The notes: generated by a model from the sequence alone, not told the origin. 64,000 bases of DNA from Smithella sp. (GCA_018056685.1 JAGPFC010000009.1:48936-112935); one strand, 5' to 3'. Positions 17,382 through 25,983 are shown, numbered from the stretch's first letter. Numbers and translations: made by a program.

Positions 17382-18392
17382 TCAGTGTTTCATCACCGCG
17401 GTAATCGCTTTTAATTCTTCCATCATCTGATAGAACTTTTCCGGTTTCAGCGACTGCGCTCCGTCAGAAACTGCTTTTTCCGGTTCCGGATGAACTTCCA
17501 CGATAATACCGTCCGCACCCACGGCTACCGCCGCGCGGGAAAGCGGAATCACATATCTCCAGTTGCCGGCGGCATGGCTGGGATCAACAATCACCGGCAG
17601 ATGCGTCAGCTCCTTCAGCACGGGAACGGCGCTCAAATCCAGTGTATTGCGCGTGGCCGTCTCAAAAGTCCGAATCCCGCGCTCACAAAGAATGACATTG
17701 GGATTTCCCTCGGAAAGAATATATTCCGCCGACATCAGCAGCTCTTCAATCGTCGTACTCATGCCTCTTTTCAAGAGCACCGGTTTGCGCGAATGACCGA
17801 CTTTCTTTAACAGGGCAAAATTTTGCGTGTTACGCGCGCCGATCTGGAGCATATCGGCATACGTTTCGACAATGTCCACATCCGCCGGATTGACGACTTC
17901 CGTCACCGTCGGCAAACTGGTTTTGGCGCTCACCTTATTTAAGATCTTCAGACCTTCTTCTTCCATTCCCTGGAAGCTGTAGGGCGACGTGCGCGGCTTA
18001 TAGGCACCGCCCCGAAGAATCTGCGCGCCGCCCTTTTTGGCAACATAGGCGGTCTCCAGTAACTGTTCTTCGCTTTCGATCGCGCAGGGCCCGGCCATCA
18101 CCACAAAATCCGGTCCGCCGACTTTAACCGAACCGACGGCAATCTCGGAATTGCCTTCATGCGCTTCACGGCTGGCCAGTTTATATGGTTTTAAAATCGG
18201 CATCGTTTTTTCAACACCCGGCAGGGATTCAGCGTACCGGAGAATCTCTTTGCCCCGGTTGTCACCTACCGCCCCGATAATCGTTCTTTCTACACCGATT
18301 GAAGGATGTGCTTTATAGCCGACGGATTCAATCCAGCGAACCACATCTTCAATCTGTTTTTCGGTCGCGTGATTCTTCATAACAATAATCAT
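17382..18392 (-). CDS. aroF: 3-deoxy-D-arabino-heptulosonate 7-phosphate (DAHP) synthase, type I-beta
   Basis: 336 residues. An N-terminal ferredoxin/ACT-like regulatory domain (about 1-75) precedes the KDPGH/DAHPS barrel with MAGPCAIES (metal Cys), [15 protein letters not shown] (PEP site), [16 protein letters not shown] and VDPSHAAGN. This layout is the Thermotoga-type form in which the N-domain gives tyrosine/phenylalanine inhibition. Commits PEP and erythrose-4-phosphate to the aromatic pathway. SD AGGAGGGG at 18398-18405. It is the first structural gene after the attenuator. Confidence 0.96.
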   Translation of the reverse strand: MIIVMKNHATEKQIEDVVRWIESVGYKAHPSIGVERTIIGAVGDNRGKEILRYAESLPGVEKTMPILKPYKLASREAHEGNSEIAVGSVKVGGPDFVVMAGPCAIESEEQLLETAYVAKKGGAQILRGGAYKPRTSPYSFQGMEEEGLKILNKVSAKTSLPTVTEVVNPADVDIVETYADMLQIGARNTQNFALLKKVGHSRKPVLLKRGMSTTIEELLMSAEYILSEGNPNVILCERGIRTFETATRNTLDLSAVPVLKELTHLPVIVDPSHAAGNWRYVIPLSRAAVAVGADGIIVEVHPEPEKAVSDGAQSLKPEKFYQMMEELKAITAVMKH

Positions 18393-18404
18393 AATGTCCC
18401 CTCC

Positions 18405-18447
18405 TGAAAATTAAAAAGCCAGAGCGCTTTTTGCCGCCCCGGCTTTT
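18405..18447 (-). terminator. Second terminator-like hairpin before aroF
   Basis: On the minus strand a stem AAAAGCCGGGGC pairs with GCTCTGGCTTTT (two G-U pairs) over a 10-nt loop and is followed by TTTTTAATTTT. It lies between the attenuator hairpin and the aroF SD. It could be a second intrinsic terminator or an mRNA-stabilising hairpin. Confidence 0.6.
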
Positions 18448-18488
18448 AAGAAAGAAAAGCCACGGGCGATTTCGATCTACCCGTGGCT
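18446..18488 (-). terminator. Attenuator terminator hairpin of the aro operon
   Basis: On the minus strand a perfect 9-bp stem AGCCACGGG (18480-18488) with CCCGTGGCT (18458-18466), 13-nt loop, followed by TTTTCTTTCTT. Its 5' arm is also the partner of an alternative pairing with 18522-18537, which would prevent the terminator. Confidence 0.85.
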
Positions 18489-18537
18489 GTTTTGGTTTAT
18501 TGAACCTTAATGCGTCCTCCTCAGCGACGGGCAGACC
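18474..18537 (-). promoter_or_regulatory. Antiterminator pairing in aro leader RNA
   Basis: On the minus strand GGTCTGCCCGTCGCTG (18522-18537) can pair with CAGCCACGGGTAGATC (18474-18489): 15 of 16 positions pair (two G-U, one C-C mismatch). The second segment contains the whole 5' arm of the terminator, so the two structures exclude each other. The first segment lies in leader codons 22-27, directly after the aromatic codons, where a stalled ribosome would leave it free and a ribosome at the stop codon would cover it. Confidence 0.75.
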
Positions 18538-18602
18538 GATGTAAAATAGGTATAAAACCAATAACCATAAAAATTAACATTTACAATCAGTTTTCTGTCC
18601 AT
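18507..18602 (-). CDS. Aromatic-rich leader peptide of the aro operon
   Basis: A 31-codon frame ATG (18602) to TAA (18507). Residues 10-20 read NFYGYWFYTYF: Phe11, Tyr12, Tyr14, Trp15, Phe16, Tyr17, Tyr19 and Phe20, eight aromatic residues in ten codons and all three end products represented. It starts about 24 nt after the predicted transcription start and is followed by the antiterminator/terminator pair, the arrangement of trpL and pheL leader peptides. The SD is weak (GACGGG about 11 bases upstream). Its role is inferred to be regulatory in cis; the peptide itself need not be stable. Confidence 0.8.
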   Translation of the reverse strand: MDRKLIVNVNFYGYWFYTYFTSVCPSLRRTH

Positions 18603-18632
18603 CGTGAAATTCCCGTCTTTTAATGGCGCTTT

Positions 18633-18660
18633 ATTTAATGCGGCCAGAACTATTTGTCAA
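18633..18660 (-). promoter_or_regulatory. Promoter of the aro operon leader
   Basis: On the minus strand perfect TTGACA (18655-18660), 16-base spacer, TTAAAT (18633-18638). Transcription would begin near 18626, giving a leader RNA of about 235 nt before aroF. Confidence 0.65.
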
Positions 18661-18677
18661 GAAATATTTTTTCAATT

Positions 18678-19082
18678 TTATTCATTCAATACTTTCATCC
18701 GCTTCAAATCCTCGACCGTCACGGCCGGTGGCATTTCGTTTTTTCTGATTTTCTTCACGACAAACTCGGCAACTTTTTGCGCTTTTTTCTTTGTTTTGAA
18801 TCCTTCTTTCCCCGGTAATGCCGGAATGTTCGGTTGATGAATCAGCGGTTTACCGGCCACCAGAATATCGTACCCATAAGTTTTATTGATGGACGGGATG
18901 ACTTTAATGGATATTTTAGCGGTGGCAAAAGGATTTTGAGATTCATTTGCTTCGGGTTTTAACGTCTGCTTTGCTTCGTTTTCCACCTGATTTTTATCAG
19001 CCGGTATTACTTCTGACGGTACACCCATAAAAATAAAAAGGGATAAAAGCGCGGCCAGAAAGACGGTTCTGCTGTTTTTCAT
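18678..19082 (-). CDS. Secreted DUF4907-like protein
   Basis: 134 residues with a signal peptide (MKNSRTVFLAALLSLFIFMG, cleavage near residue 28) and a C-terminal domain with YGYDILVAGKPLIHQPNIP and GFKTKKKAQKVAEFVVKKI, which recalls the small DUF4907 family (found mainly in Bacteroidetes and some Proteobacteria). Function unknown; the conserved HQPNIPALPG stretch may bind a ligand or partner. Likely periplasmic. It is upstream of, and in the same direction as, the aro leader, ending 18 bases before the aro -35. Confidence 0.65.
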   Translation of the reverse strand: MKNSRTVFLAALLSLFIFMGVPSEVIPADKNQVENEAKQTLKPEANESQNPFATAKISIKVIPSINKTYGYDILVAGKPLIHQPNIPALPGKEGFKTKKKAQKVAEFVVKKIRKNEMPPAVTVEDLKRMKVLNE

Positions 19083-19148
19083 ACTTTATTCTCCTCATTC
19101 CGGTAATGTTGTAACCTGACTTGCGTTTGCTTCCGATCGCATCATTGG

Positions 19149-19388
19149 TCATTGACCGGTATCTTCATTCATTTTCTTTGTCGCTTCTTCGGCCGCCTTG
19201 ACGGCCCGTTCCGCGGTATCAGAAGTCTGATGAGCCTTTTCCATTGCCGGCTTTGCCTGATCCGCGCCCTGCATCATCACCGTAGCCATCGGTTTGGCAA
19301 AATATCTGGACCATACAAAGCCCGCGACAATGAGTAACGCGATGATTAAAATCACTGCCCACGTTGAAATACCTTTTTCGTTCTTCAT
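19149..19388 (-). CDS. Small single-span membrane protein (hypothetical)
   Basis: 79 residues: one N-terminal transmembrane helix (TWAVILIIALLIVAGFVW) followed by an Ala/Lys/Glu-rich helix (EKAHQTSDTAERAVKAAEEATKKM) that could be a short coiled coil in the periplasm. SD GGAGG lies before the ATG. No family recognised. Confidence 0.6.
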   Translation of the reverse strand: MKNEKGISTWAVILIIALLIVAGFVWSRYFAKPMATVMMQGADQAKPAMEKAHQTSDTAERAVKAAEEATKKMNEDTGQ

Positions 19389-19490
19389 GGTTTTAATCCT
19401 CCAGGGTCGATAATGTTAGCTGTACAAGAGATTTCTTTTTTTATGGAACCGGTGACAACACAATCATAACACAAAACACACGTCGATATT

Positions 19491-20702
19491 TTAATCCACG
19501 CGGATGACAACGGCATCCCCCTGAGCCAGACCGCCGCAGATGCCGCAGACTCCGTAACCGCCGCCGCGGCGTTTAAGTTCATACATCATGGTCATGAGAA
19601 TTCTGCCGCCGCTGGCGCCCACCGGATGCCCGATGGCTATTGCCCCTCCGTTGGGATTTGTCTTTTTAAGCATTTCCCGCCACTTGGTTTCATTGCCGCC
19701 GGCCAGTATTTTCGTGGAAACCAGAGTGACCGCGGCAAAGGCTTCGTTGATTTCGATGATTTTCATATCGTCTATTTTAAGAGATGCTCGTTCCAATGCT
19801 TTACCGATAACAACGGCCGGGAGCTCCGCCATGCGCCTTGGTTCTCCTGCGCCGCTGGCGACGGATACGATGGTAGCCAGAGGCTGGACGCCCATTTTTT
19901 CAGCTCTGGCACGACGCATGATAATGACGGCGGTTGCTCCGGCATCCAATCCGGGCGCATTGCCCGCTGTAACGGTGGGACTTCCGTAAATGGTTTTGAG
20001 TTTGGCCAGCGCTTCCATCGTGGTGTCGGGACGGGGAAGTTCGTCTTTGCTGAACATAACCGGAGTACCTTTTTTAGAAGACAGTTCAATACTGACGAGT
20101 TCATCATTAAAAAGTCCGGCTTTGTCGGCGGCTGCCCATTTCTGATGCGAGCCCAACGCCCAGGCATCCTGTTCCTCACGCGAGATACCGTGTTCGATGG
20201 CGATTTCACCGGCGTCGCGTCCCAGCGGTGTGTATTCACGATAGGTTATGGGATTGAGATAGTCCTGAACCAATAATGGCTTCATCCCTTGCCCCCAGCG
20301 ATGACCGTTCATCAACAAAGGGGTGTTGCTCATGTTTTCCGCTCCCACGGCCATGCAGGTATCGGCTTCATTCAGAAGGATGGCGCGGCGTCCAAGCTGC
20401 ACCGCGCACAGCGAAGAACAGCACGCACGGTCGATAGTCAGAGAAACCAAATGATCAGGAAGACCGGCACGGAGAATAGCCTGGCGAGCGTTCACATTAT
20501 CGTAAAGCGCCGCTTCCGCCTGATCGCACATGCCGTAATACACTTCATCCAGATCGTCGCCTTTGAGACCGGCACGTCTGAGACTTTCTTTAATCACAAT
20601 CACGCCAAGATCGGTGCTGTGCATTTCCTTCAGCGCCCCGCCAAACTTGCTGAAAGGCGTGCGCACCCCGCTGACAATGACCACATCGTCCTTGTTGTTC
20701 AC
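19491..20702 (-). CDS. Acetyl-CoA C-acyltransferase (thiolase)
   Basis: 403 residues, thiolase length. Nucleophilic Cys in DRACCSSLCAVQLG (about residue 90), His in GGAIAIGHPVGASGGR (about 357) and the second Cys in GVCGICGGLAQGDA (about 387). Either condenses two acetyl-CoA or cleaves 3-ketoacyl-CoA. The neighbouring acyl-CoA ligase gene, 63 bases upstream on the same strand, suggests a role in fatty or branched acid activation and degradation (or the reverse). SD AGGAGG. Confidence 0.93.
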   Translation of the reverse strand: MNNKDDVVIVSGVRTPFSKFGGALKEMHSTDLGVIVIKESLRRAGLKGDDLDEVYYGMCDQAEAALYDNVNARQAILRAGLPDHLVSLTIDRACCSSLCAVQLGRRAILLNEADTCMAVGAENMSNTPLLMNGHRWGQGMKPLLVQDYLNPITYREYTPLGRDAGEIAIEHGISREEQDAWALGSHQKWAAADKAGLFNDELVSIELSSKKGTPVMFSKDELPRPDTTMEALAKLKTIYGSPTVTAGNAPGLDAGATAVIIMRRARAEKMGVQPLATIVSVASGAGEPRRMAELPAVVIGKALERASLKIDDMKIIEINEAFAAVTLVSTKILAGGNETKWREMLKKTNPNGGAIAIGHPVGASGGRILMTMMYELKRRGGGYGVCGICGGLAQGDAVVIRVD

Positions 20703-20765
20703 TAAAATCCTCCTGACATGTCCGAATTGAATTTACGGTCCAACAACACACGCATGTTAAACAAA

Positions 20766-22571
20766 TTACACGTTATCATAGAGAGCGCGCAACCTCTCCC
20801 CGTATCTTTCCATGACATTGCGACGTTTCAGTTTTAATGTCTGTGTCAGCATGCCGTTATCCACGGAGAAATCCTCACTGATATAAAGGAATTTCTGTGG
20901 AATTTCATATCCGCCGAAAGACTTGCGCAAATGATCGGTGATCTGCTTGGAAATAAAATCGGTGCATTCCTTATTGGCAATCGTTTCATCAGGTGTTCCC
21001 TGCGCCCACCCTGACGTTTGAGGATCGTTTTTGAGTGCCTCGAAATCCGGAACGACCAGCGCCACGTTAAAAACACGGCCTTCGCCATAAACAATCACAT
21101 TGGATACATAGCGCAGAAGCTTGATCTCGTTTTCGATGGATTCAGGATGAACATACTTGCCGTTTTCCAGTTTGTATTCATCCTTGAAGCGTCCGGTGAT
21201 ATGCAGGTAACCGTCTTCATCAAGCCAGCCGCGGTCTCCCGTTCTTATTCCGGGTAGGCCGTTCCAGGTATCGGGCATCATCACCTCTTTGGTGATTTCC
21301 GGTTTGTTATGATAACCCTGCATAACCTGCGCGCCGTAGACAACGATTTCACCATCGGGGCTGTCCTCTCCGACATTGGATTTATCGATAACGATCTTCG
21401 TGTCCTTGTAAGCCTTGCCGACTGTGCCGTATTTATTGCCCCGTTTGGGCCCGTTATTGGAAATAACGGGCGATGTTTCCGACAGACCGTAGCCGTTATA
21501 GGTGGGTAAGCCGACATCGCTGAAAAACAAAGCGATTTCCGGTTTGATCAATGCCCCGCCGCTCACCACCTGTTTTAAACGTCCGCCAAAAATGTTCCGA
21601 ATCGTGGCAAAGGCCACCGCGTCATAGAATTTAAATTCTTCTGTTTTTTCTTTCAGATCCCTGTTTTTGACGGCCTCGGCTACTGCGGCGTCAAAGATTT
21701 TCTTCTTTTCCGGATCCGCGGCTACGCCCTGCTGGATTTTGTCGTAAATGATGTTGAAAACGCGCGGCACGGCATTCATGTGTGTGGGTTTGATTTCACC
21801 GAAATTGACCAGGAGCTTATCGGCGGATTCGGCAAGTCCAAGCTGCCAGCCGGCATAGATAAAGAGATGGAGATCAGTGGTCAGGCCAAAAGTGTGCGCC
21901 CAAGGGAGGATGCTCAAACCGATCTCGTGCACCCCCACATTGAAGGTCTCATAAGACTCTCGGGAGTTGTGTGTCAAGTTGCCGTGAGACAGCAGCACGC
22001 CTTTCGGATCGCCGGTGGTGCCTGACGTATAAATGATAATCGCTGTTTCCGACCAGTGCGGTTTGTAGGACGGAGCGGGGTTGGCTTTGCCTGTTTTCTC
22101 CAATTCCGCAAGCGTTTTTTCTCCCTCACCGAATATAATAAATACGTCTTTTAAAGTCGGAATATTGAAACTTTTTACCGTTTCATAGATTTTTGGGGTG
22201 CTGACAAAGAGATATTTAATTGCGGCATCCTGAATAATGTATTGCCAGACCTTTTGCAGTTCCTTTTCATACATAGGGACGAAAACACCGCCCAGACCAT
22301 GCGTGGCCTGCTCGCAAACAAACCATTCCACCGAATTGCCGACGATGACGCCGACTTTTTCGCCTTTCTGTAAACCCAGTTTATGCAGGGCTCCCCGCAG
22401 ATTGTTCACGCGTTCGGCTACCTGAGCGAAGGTTACCCATTCATATTGATTGGTTGTTTTGTTTTTGATACCAAACAATTCATTGGAGGAGAATTTCTTC
22501 GCACTCTCCTCAAACCAATCAACCAGATTGTTCGGTTTCGTGTAGTAAGAATCAAGTTTTTCTGTGTTCAT
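20766..22571 (-). CDS. AMP-forming acyl-CoA synthetase (long-chain-type)
   Basis: 601 residues from the ATG at 22571, which has SD AAAGGAG seven bases upstream; an ATG 14 codons earlier has none. ANL-family motifs: IIYTSGTTGDPKGVLLSHGN (P-loop), NGYGLSETSPVIS (AMP/acyl), TGDRGWLDEDGYLHITGR (hinge) and YKLENGKYVHPESIE. The C-terminal catalytic Lys region is less clear. Activates a carboxylic acid to its CoA thioester via the acyl-adenylate. Likely operon with the thiolase. Confidence 0.93.
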   Translation of the reverse strand: MNTEKLDSYYTKPNNLVDWFEESAKKFSSNELFGIKNKTTNQYEWVTFAQVAERVNNLRGALHKLGLQKGEKVGVIVGNSVEWFVCEQATHGLGGVFVPMYEKELQKVWQYIIQDAAIKYLFVSTPKIYETVKSFNIPTLKDVFIIFGEGEKTLAELEKTGKANPAPSYKPHWSETAIIIYTSGTTGDPKGVLLSHGNLTHNSRESYETFNVGVHEIGLSILPWAHTFGLTTDLHLFIYAGWQLGLAESADKLLVNFGEIKPTHMNAVPRVFNIIYDKIQQGVAADPEKKKIFDAAVAEAVKNRDLKEKTEEFKFYDAVAFATIRNIFGGRLKQVVSGGALIKPEIALFFSDVGLPTYNGYGLSETSPVISNNGPKRGNKYGTVGKAYKDTKIVIDKSNVGEDSPDGEIVVYGAQVMQGYHNKPEITKEVMMPDTWNGLPGIRTGDRGWLDEDGYLHITGRFKDEYKLENGKYVHPESIENEIKLLRYVSNVIVYGEGRVFNVALVVPDFEALKNDPQTSGWAQGTPDETIANKECTDFISKQITDHLRKSFGGYEIPQKFLYISEDFSVDNGMLTQTLKLKRRNVMERYGERLRALYDNV

Positions 22572-22671
22572 TTTATGCTCCTTTGCAATGGAAAATATTT
22601 TTTTACCGGCCATGGTGCCGGATATTTACATATCGTTTTATAATCGCATATTTCTGAAATATAGCGTTGTG

Positions 22672-22706
22672 TTAATTGACACAAAAAAGTAAATTGTGTC
22701 AATTAA
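22672..22706. repeat. Perfect 13-bp inverted repeat, probable operator
   Basis: TTAATTGACACAA (22672-22684) and TTGTGTCAATTAA (22694-22706), 9-base spacer, in the intergenic region between the divergent acyl-CoA ligase and HEAT-repeat genes. Each arm contains TTGACA (one on each strand), so the dyad overlaps possible -35 boxes in both directions. No T-run follows, so it is not a terminator. Confidence 0.65.
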
Positions 22707-22901
22707 TTATTATCATAAATTATCACACAGCATAAAATATACCGTGTCTTCTTGAAAACAAAACAGACATTTGCCTTCAATACAAAAAAGTGTTATATAA
22801 AAATCAAATTATTACTTATAGATAAACAAGTCGATTTCAGTAACGTATACAATGCCAGGTATTGCTTAAGAAAATCAATTCTTATCGGGGAGGAAATAAT
22901 T

Positions 22902-24491
22902 TTGAATTTTGAAATGCAATTAAAGGCAATGGACGTTCTTGTACACGTGCACACGGCCATCAAGAATGTGCACTCATACGCATCCGACAGTCCTGTCATC
23001 ACCAATTCCATTGAGAGAATTTATTTCTACCTGATGGATATATTACGGGACGTTTCTCCGCTGGTTTTTACGGAATCAGGCAATCAAGCCTTACTCTGCG
23101 GAGAACTTTTAAAGCAGAAAGATCAGGAATCGATTCATGTTGCAAATCTGTTGAACATTATGCAGGAGTTTAGTCTGCAAAGCATTTCTTTTGCAAGAGG
23201 ATTATCCAAGGAGGAGCTTAATGTCTTTATAAGACTGATCGCCAGAGATCCGGAACAGTTGCGTGCCGAGGGTGGTCTGGCCAAGCTGATGGAAAAGAAC
23301 AACATTTTCCATATTCAAACGGAGAAAAAAGAGCTGATTTTATCGATTGAACAGGTTGAAAAAACGGCTCAGCCCGACATCAGTCATCATGAATTACCGG
23401 CTTTAAATGCTATCCAACAGACGGAAACGGCAGACGATCCGGTTTTACAAAGTATTGCTGAAATGACAAAAGCATTAACGCGTCTGGGCGATATGGACGG
23501 CAGCATTGAATCTTTTATCTCTGAAGAACAAAGGGAGGTCATCAAGAAGTTATCAGAACAAGTGATTGAATGGCTGGAGACGGAAACAGTCGTTACGCCG
23601 GAGTATAAAACAATCATTGATCGTTTGCAGAAACTTGTTCAAGACTTCATTTATCGCGGACTTTTTGCCGAGGCAAATTCTTTTATATCTATTTTTAGTA
23701 GAATCAATACCGGCGAGTTACCCAAAGATGATTCCGTACGAGAAACCTCCCTGAGCGTCCTCCGCAATCTGGCCTCGGAAAACAACATTAACTTACTTTT
23801 TAGAGAAATTAATGTCAGTGAAAAGAACAAAACAACGGATGCCTTTCATATCCTAGCCGGATTTGGCGACGATCTGATTATAAAAAAATTACTGGATACC
23901 GTCCGGAATGCCAAGGACAGCAAAGAACGTATTCGCACCATCCACATTATTCAGGAAATGGGACGAAAGACCATACCGGCTATTAAAGAAAGCATGACAT
24001 CCGATGCCCCATGGTATTATTTGAGGAACATGGCCTATATCCTTGGGCGTATCGGCAGGGAAACCGACACGGAGGTGCTGAGACCTCTTTTGCTTTACAA
24101 AGACAAACGGGTCCGGATGGAAGCATTTAAAAGCATCAGTCAAATCGGAGGAGACAAACGGGGACCATTGTTCTTGTCCGTTCTGACAACGGCAGATCCT
24201 GAATTAAAAATAAATATCATTGAAATGCTCGGTAAAATTAAAAGCACGGAAGCGGTACCCAACCTGCTGGAGATGCTGAAAAACAAAGCCGCAACGGATA
24301 AGAGCGAGCAGTTAATTCTGCAGGAAAAAATATGCGATGCTCTGGGCGCAATCGGTTCGCCGGACGCAATACCGGCTCTTACCGACATCACAGAATCAAA
24401 ATCTTTTTTAGGGATATCGTCTTATCCGACGGAAATCAAATACGCCGCGAAAAGAGCTTTGGCATCCATTAAAAGAAATCAGGCAGGGTAA
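22902..24491 (+). CDS. HEAT-repeat protein
   Basis: 529 residues if translation starts at TTG 22902, which has SD GGGGAGG eight bases upstream; the open frame begins at 22752 but that N-terminus looks like untranslated sequence. The N-terminal half is helical with no recognised domain. From about residue 320 there are tandem HEAT/PBS-lyase-like helical repeats (ERIRTIHIIQEMG, YYLRNMAYILGRIG, VRMEAFKSISQIGG, INIIEMLGKI, ICDALGAIGS). Such scaffolds mediate protein-protein contact. Cytoplasmic; no signal peptide. Function unknown; divergent from the acyl-CoA ligase. Confidence 0.8.
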   Translation: MNFEMQLKAMDVLVHVHTAIKNVHSYASDSPVITNSIERIYFYLMDILRDVSPLVFTESGNQALLCGELLKQKDQESIHVANLLNIMQEFSLQSISFARGLSKEELNVFIRLIARDPEQLRAEGGLAKLMEKNNIFHIQTEKKELILSIEQVEKTAQPDISHHELPALNAIQQTETADDPVLQSIAEMTKALTRLGDMDGSIESFISEEQREVIKKLSEQVIEWLETETVVTPEYKTIIDRLQKLVQDFIYRGLFAEANSFISIFSRINTGELPKDDSVRETSLSVLRNLASENNINLLFREINVSEKNKTTDAFHILAGFGDDLIIKKLLDTVRNAKDSKERIRTIHIIQEMGRKTIPAIKESMTSDAPWYYLRNMAYILGRIGRETDTEVLRPLLLYKDKRVRMEAFKSISQIGGDKRGPLFLSVLTTADPELKINIIEMLGKIKSTEAVPNLLEMLKNKAATDKSEQLILQEKICDALGAIGSPDAIPALTDITESKSFLGISSYPTEIKYAAKRALASIKRNQAG

Positions 24492-24525
24492 GTTTCATCA
24501 GAAAGCAGTTGACCAAAGACACTTG

Positions 24526-24560
24526 CCCGTCATGATTTTTCTCCTGATGGGCATTTCATT
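24526..24560. terminator. Weak terminator between convergent genes
   Basis: TGCCCGTCA and TGATGGGCA pair across a 12-nt loop (one G-U) between the HEAT gene and thiE. The T-run is poor. Confidence 0.35.
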
Positions 24561-25178
24561 TCAGGCCGAACGGATGATTGCATTCATTCTTCTGGCTGCC
24601 GTTTCAGGATCAGCAGACGTACAAATCGCCGATACAACAGCAACGCCGTCGGCGCCGGCATCGATGACCTCCCGGACATTGGATGAATTAATGCCACCGA
24701 TGGCAACCAGCAAATGCCTGCTGAAAGATTTGATCCGGCGAAGCCCTTCCAGACCCCACACGCCTTTTGTATCCACTTTTGTCGGTGTGGCAAAAACAGG
24801 ACTGACGCCGATGTAATTCACGTCCAGCGTCTGACTGGCCAAAACATCTTCCCATGTTTCCACTGAAAGGCCTATAATGGCTTCCGGTCCCATAAGTTTG
24901 CGCGCCATTTCATAAGGCATGTCATCCTGACCGAGATGAACACCGTCGGCGCCGCAGGCCAGAGCAACGTCAACACGATCATTGATGATGAGCGGAACGC
25001 CATACGGTTGTAAAATATTCTTGATATTGACTGCTTCTTCGACAAAAAAACGCGTGGATACTTCTTTTTCACGCAATTGCACACAAGACACACCGCCTCT
25101 AACCGCCTGGAGAATTATTTTTTCCAGCGGTTTTCCCCCGCACAATCCCCGATCCGTCACCAGATACAATCCGCGCAT
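24561..25178 (-). CDS. thiE: Thiamine-phosphate synthase
   Basis: 205 residues from the ATG at 25178, two bases after the thiM stop; the frame is open further upstream but inside thiM. TIM-barrel motifs: RGLYLVTDRGLC, CVQLREKEV, PLIINDRVDVALACGADGVHLGQDD, GVSPVFATPTK and AIGGINSSNVREVIDAGADGVAVVSAI. Joins HMP-pyrophosphate and HET-phosphate to thiamine phosphate. Co-transcribed with thiM under a TPP riboswitch. Confidence 0.95.
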   Translation of the reverse strand: MRGLYLVTDRGLCGGKPLEKIILQAVRGGVSCVQLREKEVSTRFFVEEAVNIKNILQPYGVPLIINDRVDVALACGADGVHLGQDDMPYEMARKLMGPEAIIGLSVETWEDVLASQTLDVNYIGVSPVFATPTKVDTKGVWGLEGLRRIKSFSRHLLVAIGGINSSNVREVIDAGADGVAVVSAICTSADPETAARRMNAIIRSA

Positions 25179-25179
25179 C

Positions 25180-25983
25180 TTAAACCTCAAGTTTAAGAAG
25201 ACGGGCAAGATCATCCTGTGACAGGCGATAGAGGCAATCCAGAAAATGCATCTGCATGCTCCCCGGCCCGGCGGCCGTTGCGGCGGCCATCTCACCGGCA
25301 ACACCCATGGCAGCCATGGCGCCGACGGTCGCCGTAAATGATGATTTTTCCACCGCGGCAAAGGCTCCGCATAAAGCCGACGCCGTGCAGCCCAATCCGG
25401 TAACGCTGGACATCATCGGATGTCCGTTTTTGATTTTTACAACTTTGTCCCGATCGATAACGTAATCAACAACCCCGCTGACACAAACCACACACTGATG
25501 GAGTTGACTTAATTTTTGCGCTATATTCATCGCCTGATCTGAAGATGCGGCACTGTCCACCCCTTTTGTTTTCGATTGATCATCATAAAGTGCCATGATT
25601 TCTGAGGCGTTCCCTCTGATAATTGCAGGCGCTGCTGCGGCAAGAAGAACTCTGGCTGTCTTCGTCCGGTAGGATGTGGCTCCGGCACCCACCGGATCCA
25701 GAATAATGGGAATGCCCTTTTTCCCTGCCTGACGCGCGGCTTTCAACATGCCGTTAATCCAGTGTTCACTCAACGTACCGATGTTGATGACCAGCGCTGA
25801 GGCAATATCCACCATGTCCTCAACTTCTTCCAGAGCGTGTGCCATCACTGGAGAGGCGCCTATTGCCAGAAGCGCATTGGCCGTGTTATTCATGACCACG
25901 TAATTTGTAATGTTGTGTACCACCGGTGCTTGAGAACGAATCCGTTCCATCGACCTGTAAATTTCTTCCGCGGTTATTCTCAT
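25180..25983 (-). CDS. thiM: Hydroxyethylthiazole kinase
   Basis: 267 residues from ATG 25983, with SD AAGGAG about ten bases before it; an earlier ATG at 26016 has no SD. Motifs PVVHNITNYVVMNNTANALLA, INIGTL, ILDPVGAGAT, RGNASEIMAL, and SSVTGLGCTASALCGAF. Phosphorylates the thiazole alcohol in thiamine salvage. With thiE and no thiC/thiG nearby, this unit serves salvage. Confidence 0.95.
   Translation of the reverse strand: MRITAEEIYRSMERIRSQAPVVHNITNYVVMNNTANALLAIGASPVMAHALEEVEDMVDIASALVINIGTLSEHWINGMLKAARQAGKKGIPIILDPVGAGATSYRTKTARVLLAAAAPAIIRGNASEIMALYDDQSKTKGVDSAASSDQAMNIAQKLSQLHQCVVCVSGVVDYVIDRDKVVKIKNGHPMMSSVTGLGCTASALCGAFAAVEKSSFTATVGAMAAMGVAGEMAAATAAGPGSMQMHFLDCLYRLSQDDLARLLKLEV

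Noticed and set aside
18349..18561. 70-codon frame overlapping the aro leader
   Set aside because: It runs through both hairpins and the aroF SD; the 31-codon aromatic-rich frame in another phase fits the regulation better.
19626..20276. 216-codon plus-strand frame inside the thiolase gene
   Set aside because: The thiolase frame carries all catalytic motifs; this one has no family pattern.
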